A DNA stretch of 64,000 nt from Thermoactinospora rubra (GTDB taxonomy: Bacteria; Actinomycetota; Actinomycetes; Streptosporangiales; Streptosporangiaceae), in the NCBI RefSeq assembly GCF_002093975.1, contig NZ_MSZZ01000059.1, positions 1-64,000 on the forward strand, written 5' to 3'. Under the pieces are notes generated by a model. It worked only from the letters and a program-made list of their open reading frames with translations. It did no database searches and was not told the DNA's origin. The position numbers and the translations under genes were made by a program. The stretch's first letter is position 1. Each line of letters starts with the position of its first letter. Shown here one piece after another: positions 58,491-64,000 of the stretch.

Positions 58491-59575
58491 CCGACGACGG
58501 CGCCGTCTCCCCGCGGGGCGGTGCCGGACACGCTGCCCGCATGACATCGCTGACCGCACGACCGGCGCACCGACCGGGGCGCACCTTGCCGGGATCGGTG
58601 GCTCATCAAGTCTGGACCGAGCTCCGGCTCGACGGCGCGGCGCCCGTCTCGGTCTCGCTCGTGCCGCATCTCAGCATCCTGTCCATGCTCACGGACGCCG
58701 TCGGCGGGCGGCGCCGGGGACTGCCCGCCCACCTCCGCCGCCACGTCCAGTGCGCGGTCAGCCTCGAGACCCTCGACGTCGTGCGGCCCCTCACCGCGCC
58801 CGGGTACTCCGTGGCGCCCGACAGCGTGGTCCCCCTGCCCCCGACCCGGGACAGCACGCTCGAGGAGCAGGTCCACTGGCTGCGCGACGCCTCGCCGGAC
58901 GAGCTGGCCGAGGACTTGGAGCAGGCCTTCGGCGGGGAGCAGCCGCCCGCGCACTGGTGGCCCTATCTGCGGCGTCCCAAGCGCTGGCTGCGCGGGTACG
59001 CCACGGCCCTGTCCGAGGTGTGGCAGGTGGCCGCGCCCCTGTGGCGGCGGGCTCACGCCTCGCTGGACCGGGAGATCGCCAGGGTGGGTGCCGCGGCGGT
59101 CCGCGGCGGGCTGCCCGCCCTGCTCGGGTCGTTGTCGCCGAAGGTATGGCTGGACGGCGACGTGCTGCGCATCGCCGACCAGCAGGCCGGACAGTTCGAG
59201 CTGGGTGGGCGGCGTATCGTGCTGGTCCCCATGCTGGCCGGCAGGGATGCGTTCATCTGCAGCCTCGACCAGCCCGACCACGTCTGGCTGGCCTATCCCC
59301 TCGCCGGCGGGCACGGGCTGTGGTCCCCTCGCGCCGGCGGCGAGGACGACCTGGAGATGGTCCTCGGGTCGATGCGCGCGACCATCCTGCGCCTGCTCGA
59401 CCGGCCGATGTCGATGGGCCAGCTGGCCGGGCGGCTGCACACCGTGCCGAGCGCCGTCACCTACCAGTGTGACCGGCTGGTCGCGGGCGACCTGGTCGTC
59501 CGCGAGCGGCACGGCCGCGAGGTGCGGGTCCGCCGTACGGCACGCGGCGACGCCCTGCTGTCACTCTTCGACTAA
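58460..59575 (+). CDS. Regulator A: sensor domain plus C-terminal winged helix
   Basis: A 371-residue protein (344 if it starts at ATG 58541). VSVSLVPHLSILSMLTDAVG GRRRGLPAHLRRHV, then WLRGYATALSEVWQVAAPLW RRAHASLDREIARVGAAAVR, FELGGRRIVLVPMLAGRDAF and a winged helix MRATILRLLDRPMSMGQLAG RLHTVPSAVTYQCDRLVAGD. It aligns along its length with the C-terminal half of the SARP fusion at 61137-62954. Such ArsR-like proteins with an N-terminal DUF5937-like sensor are repressors or activators. It overlaps the peptide gene and shares its SARP-type promoter. Confidence 0.8.
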   Translation: MREPMDLLQVTDDGAVSPRGGAGHAARMTSLTARPAHRPGRTLPGSVAHQVWTELRLDGAAPVSVSLVPHLSILSMLTDAVGGRRRGLPAHLRRHVQCAVSLETLDVVRPLTAPGYSVAPDSVVPLPPTRDSTLEEQVHWLRDASPDELAEDLEQAFGGEQPPAHWWPYLRRPKRWLRGYATALSEVWQVAAPLWRRAHASLDREIARVGAAAVRGGLPALLGSLSPKVWLDGDVLRIADQQAGQFELGGRRIVLVPMLAGRDAFICSLDQPDHVWLAYPLAGGHGLWSPRAGGEDDLEMVLGSMRATILRLLDRPMSMGQLAGRLHTVPSAVTYQCDRLVAGDLVVRERHGREVRVRRTARGDALLSLFD

Positions 59576-59581
59576 CTTCGA

Positions 59582-59995
59582 CTAAGCGGCATTCCAGAAG
59601 TTTCGCTGGTAACCCGCGGGCAGCCAGGGGCCGGTCCGCGGGGCGGCAGCGGCCGGCAGCCGGTCCGGTGAGCGGGCGCGGAAGAAGGCGTGGATCTGTC
59701 GCAGCCGGCCTGGCCGGCTGACCGCGGTGTTGGCGATGAACGCCTTCAGCGCGGCCCAGATGCGCTCCACCGGGTTGTCGTGCGGACTGTAGCCTGCCCC
59801 GTACAACACCTCCACCCGCGGGTGGTCGTGCAGGTAGCGGGCCACCGCCCGGGCGTGGCGGATGCTGTCGTTGTCGACGATCACCACGATGGCCGGGGCG
59901 GCGGCCCGCAGTTGCTCCAGTAGCGCCAGGAAGTCGGCCGTGCACCGGCGGCCCAGCCGACATACCCACGTTCCCCGGCGGTCTCACACCGGTTA
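59582..59995 (-). pseudogene. IS630-family transposase C-terminal fragment
   Basis: MVIVDNDSIRHARAVARYLH DHPRVEVLYGAGYSPHDNPV ERIWAALKAFIANTAV is the last DDE acid region of IS630 transposases (LPxYSPxxNPxERxWxxLK). Upstream, other frames are degraded. It ends six bases after the regulator A stop. Confidence 0.75.
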
Positions 59996-60045
59996 CGCGC
60001 AGAACTTCTGGATAGGCGCTTGGTGTCGCCGAGCACGTGCGACAG

Positions 60046-60079
60046 GTGAGGAGCGGCGCCCGACGGCGCCACTCCTCAC
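60046..60079. terminator. Hairpin terminator after exported protein 1
   Basis: GTGAGGAGCGGCGCC (60046-60060), CGAC loop, GGCGCCACTCCTCAC (60065-60079), one G-T pair. It lies 12 bases beyond the stop of the 60091-60375 gene and ends its transcript. Confidence 0.8.
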
Positions 60080-60090
60080 GCACATGCGGG

Positions 60091-60375
60091 TCAGGACCAG
60101 AAGTAGAGCATCCAGCGACCGCCCCCCAGCGAGCACTTGTACTGGTTGCCGAACAGGCTCCGCCCGTCAGAGTGGCACCTGCTTCGCGAGGCGTCAGACC
60201 CGTCCGGGTAGACGCGGTAGAGTACCCAGCCCATGGGCTGGACGGGGCCCGTGCTCTGCGCGTGCGCGGAGCCCGGGTTCTGCGCGTTTGCGGCTGACGC
60301 GGCGACCGTCTGGACGCCGCCCAGCATCGCGGCGGCCACGAGCAGTCCCGCGGCGCGCCTGGCCAAGGTTCGCAT
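60091..60375 (-). CDS. Small exported Cys-containing protein 1
   Basis: A 94-residue protein from ATG 60375 (GGAAGGAGACG upstream). The signal peptide MRTLARRAAGLLVAAAMLGG VQTVAASAANA is likely cut after ANA, leaving about 63 residues with VLYRVYPDGSDASRSRCHSD GRSLFGNQYKCSLGGGRWML YFWS. Two Cys, aromatic-rich C-terminus, no lipobox: a secreted disulfide-bonded mini-protein. Monocistronic: SARP-type box upstream (60419-60436), hairpin downstream. Family unknown. It might be an inhibitor, toxin or surface-active peptide. Confidence 0.8.
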   Translation of the reverse strand: MRTLARRAAGLLVAAAMLGGVQTVAASAANAQNPGSAHAQSTGPVQPMGWVLYRVYPDGSDASRSRCHSDGRSLFGNQYKCSLGGGRWMLYFWS

Positions 60376-60404
60376 CGTCGTCTCCTTCCGTTGGCGATGC
60401 GACG

Positions 60405-60436
60405 ATTCGATCAAGCGGCGCCTACAGCGCGCCTTC
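60405..60436 (-). promoter_or_regulatory. SARP-type box and promoter (exported protein 1)
   Basis: On the minus strand GAAGGCG (60436-60430), CGCT, GTAGGCG (60425-60419), then eight bases and TCGAAT (60410-60405), 30 bases before the ATG. This is the same layout as the boxes at 58283 and 61104. Confidence 0.7.
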
Positions 60437-60530
60437 AGAAGCGCACCACGACCGCTCCCGGCGGAACGGCTCAGGCGTCTTCCGCAGCGGCTGAGGGGTG
60501 TTCCCACATGGGGACGGGGCCGCACAGCAC

Positions 60531-60576
60531 GAGAGGGTGCTCGCCCCGTCGCTTCGACGGACGCGAGCACCCTCTC
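60531..60576. terminator. Long hairpin terminator after exported protein 2
   Basis: GAGAGGGTGCTCGC (60531-60544) and GCGAGCACCCTCTC (60563-60576) pair perfectly. Inside, CCGTCG-CTT-CGACGG continues the stem with a small bulge. It lies between the two small exported genes, about 70 bases past the stop of the second, and separates them into independent transcripts. Confidence 0.85.
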
Positions 60577-60645
60577 TCTCCCGCTTCCTCCAAGGCGTGG
60601 CCAGGACGGAACGTCACCGGCGACCGGCGGCCGTCAGGGCGGGTG

Positions 60646-61038
60646 TCAGCCCCTGATCTCTCCGCAAGCCCGGCCGACCAGGCTGCCCTTGACGTTGCCG
60701 TTGTACCTCCAGCCTTCGGCGCACACCCATGCCCGGTTGGGCAGGTCACGGTAGACCTCCTGGAGGAGACCCTCGCCGTGGGCCCAATGATCGATGGCCG
60801 ACCACTTGTCCAGGCCGCCCCCGTAGATGTGCAGCCTGCCGTAGAACGAGCTTCCCCACGTCAGGCTCGCCCTGACGGTGTTGACCCTGAGCCCGCTTCC
60901 GTCGATGTTGACGCAGATCATTCCGTTGCACCCGCGCATGCCGGCGTTGGCCGGCGCGGCGGTGGCGGAGGCGATCGTGGTCGCGGCGAGCGTGGCGAGG
61001 CTGAGGGTCATCAGCTTGCGCAGGTGGTTCTTTATCAA
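60646..61038 (-). CDS. Small exported Cys-containing protein 2
   Basis: About 130 residues; I choose TTG 61038 because GGAAAG lies nine bases upstream, while ATG 61011 has none. The signal region NHLRKLMTLSLATLAATTIA SATAAPANA is cut before GMRGC. The mature part has GCNGMICVNIDGSGLRVNTV RASLTWGSSFYGRLHIYGGG, WAHGEGLLQEVYRDLPNRAW VCAEGWRYNGNVKGSLVGRA C. Four Cys suggest two disulfides. The beta-rich pattern resembles small secreted actinobacterial proteins of unknown function. Its own SARP-type box is at 61104-61121. Confidence 0.75.
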   Translation of the reverse strand: MIKNHLRKLMTLSLATLAATTIASATAAPANAGMRGCNGMICVNIDGSGLRVNTVRASLTWGSSFYGRLHIYGGGLDKWSAIDHWAHGEGLLQEVYRDLPNRAWVCAEGWRYNGNVKGSLVGRACGEIRG

Positions 61039-61089
61039 CTTGGCGTTCTTTCCGTTTGGTGATGTACGGCTTGGCCAGAGACCATGAGG

Positions 61090-61121
61090 AGTGTTGACCA
61101 CAGCGCCTACAGAACGCCTTC
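61090..61121 (-). promoter_or_regulatory. SARP-type box and promoter (exported protein 2)
   Basis: On the minus strand GAAGGCG (61121-61115), TTCT, GTAGGCG (61110-61104), eight bases, then AACACT (61095-61090), 52 bases before TTG 61038. It sits 16 bases from the stop of the SARP gene, so protein 2 has its own promoter. Confidence 0.7.
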
Positions 61122-61136
61122 ACTCAGCCCTTCGGC

Positions 61137-62954
61137 TCAAGCCAGGAGCTCGAGCAGCGCGGCGCCCTTGTCGGTGAGGCTGATCCACACCTGGTGGCCC
61201 CGCCGCTCGCGCCGCAGGAGGCCTGCCGCGACGAGCTGCCGGCAGTGGTAGGTGGTCGTGGCCGGCGATCGGGACAGCAGGGCGGCGAGCTCGCTCATCG
61301 TGCGTGGCGTCTGGACCAGCCGCACGATGTCGGCGCGGGTCTCGCCCAGTGCCTGGGCGAGGGCGCCGCCTCGCGGCGGGCGCCGGCCGGGCTCATTCCA
61401 GGCCTGGCCGAGCCCGGGTACGGGGTAGCCCACCCACACCAGCCCCGGCTGGTCGAAGCTGAACAGGCACGCCCTGTCTCCGGAGATGACCGGCACGAAC
61501 GCCAGCCGCCTGCCGGACAACTCGAACCGCTTGCCGTGCGGGTCGGGGAGCTGCAGCAGGCCGTCGGCGTAGCGGTGCCGGCCGCTGAGGCCGCCCAGCA
61601 CGGCCTCCAAAGATCCGGTGACCGCCGCAATGCCGACCCGCTCGTTCTCCCTGCGCAGCAATGGCTCGGCGCGCCGCCAGGCCGGCTCGAACTCCTGCCA
61701 CAGCAGCCGCATGAGGCGGGCGTACCGGCCGATCCACCAGCGGGGCCGGTTGACCACCGGACGCCATGGCGCGGGCAGATCCGTGCCGAACTCGGCGGCC
61801 AGCTCCGCCAGCAGAACGTCGGCGTCCAGGTCGGCCAGCGCGTCGAGGAAGGTTCGCGCTTCGATCCCGGCTGCGGGCTCTATGAACGGCATGGAGGCCG
61901 TGGGGCTCAAGCAGTCCGGCACGACGGGGGCCCGCGCGTCGAACAGGGGGGCCAGCAGGTCGCCGCCCGCGTCGGCGACGAGCTGGCTGACCGTGCGCCG
62001 CCAGCGGGCCGGCACCCCGTGCGGGCGGCCTCCGATGCTGTCGGCCAGCAGGGACAGCAGCGTCGCGCCGGGATGCTGCACCACGCGGACCCGGACCTCG
62101 TCCGGCGGGCCGAGGTCGAGTTCGGAGAATCCCGGCATGCTCGGGTGATCCCCAGCGGAGCCGGGAGGCGCCTCGGCACGGGACGGGCCGGGGCCGCCTT
62201 CCGGCGCTGCGCGCTCCGCGTGCCGGTCACCGCTGGTGAGGATGGCGTGGTGTAACCGGCGGAGCTCGCCGCCGGGAGCGATGCCGAGCTCCTCGCACAG
62301 ATGGTGGGCCACGGTCCGGTAGGCGGTCAGCGCCTCGGCCCGGCGGCCGCCGCGGTGCAACGCGGTCATGAGCTGGGCCCAGTACCGCTCCCGCAGCGGG
62401 TGCTGGGCGGTCAGGGAGCGCAGCTCGGCGATGAGTGCGCCCTGCCGCCCGGCACGCAGCTCGAGGTCTATCCGCCGCTCGAGTGCGGTGTGGTACTGCT
62501 CTTCCAGCACGGGAACATCCACCTGGTGCAGGACGTCGGAGGCGACGTCGTCGCAGACGGGGCCGCGCCACAGCCCGGTGGCCTCGCGCAGCAGCAGGCT
62601 TTCCCGCTCGGCGTCGCCGGCCCGGCCCGCCAGCGTGAGCAGGCGCTGAAAGGCGAGCATGTCGAGCCGTTCCGGCTCCAGGGCGGCGAGGTAGCCGCCG
62701 CCGTGGCTGCGGATGGTCTGCTCGCCGTCGCCCAGCCACTGGCGCAGCCGTACCACATACGTCTGCACCACCCTGCGCGGATCCCGGGGCAGGTCGTCAC
62801 CCCACAGCCGCTGGGCCAGCTGGTCGATGGAAACCACCTGATTGGCGCGCAGGAGCAGGCTCGCCAGGAGCACGCGGTTCTTGGCGCCCGGCACGGGGCG
62901 CCGCGCCATGCCCTCCGGCTCGACGGCGAGCGGCCCCAGGACGAGGAACCTCAC
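61137..62954 (-). CDS. SARP (BTAD) regulator fused to sensor and winged-helix domain
   Basis: A 605-residue protein from GTG 62954 (AGGAG upstream). Residues 1-95 are the OmpR-like DNA-binding domain (VRFLVLGPLAVEPEGMARRP, QVVSIDQLAQRLWGDDLPRD, YVVRLRQWLGDGEQTIRSHG). Residues 98-245 are BTAD (LREATGLWRGPVCDDVASDV, LRERYWAQLMTALHRGGRRA EALTAYRTVAHHLCEELGIA). A Pro-rich linker (250-285) joins a region collinear with regulator A and a C-terminal winged helix MSELAALLSRSPATTTYHCR QLVAAGLLRRERRGHQVWIS. Two DNA-binding domains of different types in one chain is unusual. It likely activates the three boxes nearby. Confidence 0.85.
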   Translation of the reverse strand: MRFLVLGPLAVEPEGMARRPVPGAKNRVLLASLLLRANQVVSIDQLAQRLWGDDLPRDPRRVVQTYVVRLRQWLGDGEQTIRSHGGGYLAALEPERLDMLAFQRLLTLAGRAGDAERESLLLREATGLWRGPVCDDVASDVLHQVDVPVLEEQYHTALERRIDLELRAGRQGALIAELRSLTAQHPLRERYWAQLMTALHRGGRRAEALTAYRTVAHHLCEELGIAPGGELRRLHHAILTSGDRHAERAAPEGGPGPSRAEAPPGSAGDHPSMPGFSELDLGPPDEVRVRVVQHPGATLLSLLADSIGGRPHGVPARWRRTVSQLVADAGGDLLAPLFDARAPVVPDCLSPTASMPFIEPAAGIEARTFLDALADLDADVLLAELAAEFGTDLPAPWRPVVNRPRWWIGRYARLMRLLWQEFEPAWRRAEPLLRRENERVGIAAVTGSLEAVLGGLSGRHRYADGLLQLPDPHGKRFELSGRRLAFVPVISGDRACLFSFDQPGLVWVGYPVPGLGQAWNEPGRRPPRGGALAQALGETRADIVRLVQTPRTMSELAALLSRSPATTTYHCRQLVAAGLLRRERRGHQVWISLTDKGAALLELLA

Positions 62955-63249
62955 CGCCCGATCACTCCTGAGCAGGGAGCCGGAGCCCCGCGGCCGACCC
63001 GGCCGGGCGGCGCTCCTGCGCGTCGTTCTCCACCGGGCGCAGTGGCCACCGCCGCGCCGCCGCCGAAACGGGGCCGGTATCCCGTCTTCATCCCACCTCG
63101 TGTGTGCATCATGGGGTCCCTGTCCTTCGCTCGCGATCGTGACTGGCATCCGCTGCGCGGCCTGCTCTTCGCCCGACGAGCCTGATCGGCTCTGCCCGCT
63201 CGTCGTGAGAAAGCGTGTGGGGGGTGACGCGCGGGGTCGCTCGATCTGC

Positions 63250-63370
63250 GAGCGCGCCGCATCGAGCCCGGGGACGGTGACGTCCAGGCGCAGTCGTACC
63301 TTCCCGAGCTTGGGCTCGGGAACGCGCTGGAACGTCGAGCGGGGAACGTCGTCATGGCGCGAGCCGTTGT
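63250..63370 (-). pseudogene. Decayed copy of VOC gene middle segment
   Basis: The minus strand reads SRHDDVPRSTFQRVPEPKLG KVRLRLDVTVPGLDAARSQI E, almost identical to the segment of the VOC protein at 51761-52156. Both ends are missing. It lies 300 bases upstream of the SARP fusion start. It implies a duplication between 52 and 63 kb. Confidence 0.7.
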
Positions 63371-63524
63371 CGATCAGCTCGCGGCGGTCAGGGAAACTCA
63401 GGACGAAGCGGGCCATGGGGGACGATCTTCCGGCGTTCGTCGCCGTGCGGAACGCGATGATCTTCTCGTCGGAAGCGCGGTCCCAGTCGATGGCGGGCCG
63501 GAGGCGCATGCCCGGCGAGGCGCG

Positions 63525-63600
63525 CCCCGGCCGGTGCGCCGGTCCTTCGGTCGGCGATGTCATGAGGGCAGGTGTCCGACACCGCAGCCGCCGTCTTGGA
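63525..63600 (-). repeat. Copy of the regulator A start region
   Basis: Minus-strand CATGACATCGCCGACCGAAG, preceded by GGTGTCGGACACCTGCCCT, matches GCATGACATCGCTGACCGCA with GTGCCGGACACGCTGCCC at 58520-58560. Translations are MTSPTEGPAHRPGRASPG and MTSLTARPAHRPGRTLPG. It is a relic of a second regulator A-like gene upstream of the SARP fusion. Confidence 0.6.
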
Positions 63601-63785
63601 CGAATGTTCAGGCGGCGTGCGCCCGGGACCGCTCCTTCCCGCTGGGCGGGCCCCGCCATGGCGATGACCCCGCACAGGCAGAGCATGCAGAGCATGACGA
63701 TGCGCGACCTCATGGCCGGCCGAGCAAGGCTGGGCCCGGCGGACACGACCGTGCCGGCGGGAGCACATCCGCACGCGGCCGGACC

Positions 63786-63960
63786 AGCGGCCTGAGGCAT
63801 CCATCAGCTCGACGTCGTGGTGGTCTTCGACCCAGTCGTCTCCGACGAACAGCAAAAACGTCTCCTGTCTCGGATATCGATCATGATTGGCTCGCTCCCA
63901 GGTCGGGAGGACTTCACCCGTGTAAGGGTCGAGGTAGCCGACGTTGAACCCGATACCATA
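63786..63960 (-). pseudogene. Fragments of a replication-initiator-like and IS110-type gene
   Basis: One minus-strand frame reads GFNVGYLDPYTGEVLPTWER, resembling RepSA-type initiators of integrative elements. It runs straight into QETFLLFVGDDWVEDHHDVE LMDASG, the N-terminus of IS110 transposases (LFVGDDWAEDHHDVELMDA). The sequence loses pattern after that. It is a mosaic scrap of mobile genes. Confidence 0.35.
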
Positions 63961-63976
63961 CCGTACAGTATGGTAT
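63953..63976 (+). promoter_or_regulatory. TetR-type operator upstream of next gene
   Basis: ATACCATAC-CGTACA-GTATGGTAT, perfect nine-base arms with a six-base spacer, 21 bases before ATG 63998. TATGGT overlaps a possible -10. Palindromes of this form are classical TetR operators, so the gene entering at the window edge is probably a TetR gene or its target. Confidence 0.7.
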
Positions 63977-63997
63977 GGTCCCAGCAAGGAGGACATC

Positions 63998-64000
63998 ATG
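63998..64000 (+). CDS. Start codon of a gene running out of the window
   Basis: AAGGAGG (63985-63991) is followed six bases later by ATG 63998-64000, the last bases of the window. The strong ribosome-binding site and the operator just upstream make this a real start. The product cannot be known. Confidence 0.6.

Overview
The window looks like a stretch of a high-GC actinomycete chromosome, most like Streptosporangiales (for example Nonomuraea or a relative). Base composition is strongly GC-rich by eye, and codon third positions are nearly all G or C. The gene families are typical of that group: SARP and LAL regulators, a PASTA-less Ser/Thr kinase with a beta-propeller, DUF4832 secreted proteins, a ROK-controlled sugar ABC locus, DUF3558 lipoproteins and HxlR/TetR/MerR regulators. 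No core housekeeping gene is present. This is accessory, arm-like DNA with many decayed insertion sequences (IS3, IS5, IS21, IS481, IS630, IS982, ISL3, IS701-like) and frameshifted genes.

Layout. 1-1.3 kb: transposase debris. 1.4-3.1 kb: TetR plus a saccharopine-dehydrogenase-like oxidoreductase with a TetR-type operator in a probably leaderless promoter. 3.5-4.2 kb: IS debris. 4.2-9.3 kb: MFS exporter and ene-reductase (overlapping ATGA), divergent from a LAL regulator with a perfect operator-like palindrome between them. 9.5-11.7 kb: a frameshifted AraC gene, a second IS5 fragment, a degenerate CRISPR-like array and the 3' half of a tRNA-Lys gene (attachment-site scar). 11.7-14.8 kb: a truncated TetR, an operator, an FAH-metallo-beta-lactamase fusion and a DUF2867 protein. 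15-23.7 kb: MerR/aminotransferase, DsbA/HxlR, a two-component system, DUF6223 and hemerythrin genes among mobile debris. 23.6-26.8 kb: a large AfsR-like SARP-ATPase. 27.2-28.6 kb: a complete-ended but internally deleted ISL3 element. 28.8-35.9 kb: SRPBCC/ArsR pair, AraC regulator, epoxide hydrolase, RCC1-type propeller and debris. 35.9-46 kb: a sugar-utilisation locus (ROK regulator, GH36 alpha-galactosidase, binding protein, two permeases, two secreted DUF4832 proteins). 46-57.6 kb: kinase-propeller, serine hydrolase, VOC protein, small ribbon-helix-helix-like protein, lipoprotein, flavin monooxygenase and pseudogenes.

The most interesting part is 58.2-63 kb. A BTAD/SARP domain is fused to a sensor-like region and a C-terminal winged helix (61137-62954). 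A paralogue of the C-terminal part lies at 58460-59575. Three promoters nearby each carry a direct repeat GAAGGCG-N4-G(A/T)AGGCG (exact 11-bp period, eight bases before a -10-like hexamer), which is the architecture expected for SARP sites. They precede an unannotated 41-residue peptide gene (58365-58490, leader-like acidic half and a Cys/Ser/Thr tail) and two small exported Cys-containing proteins, each followed by a strong hairpin terminator. I read this as a compact, self-contained regulator plus small-peptide regulon. Its function is unknown.

In the sugar locus, two minus-strand promoters (before the binding protein and before the permeases) share a conserved element with TTGACA and CATTAT 19 bases apart. 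This suggests common control, perhaps by the ROK protein. No ATPase subunit is encoded here, so a shared MsmK-type ATPase is assumed.
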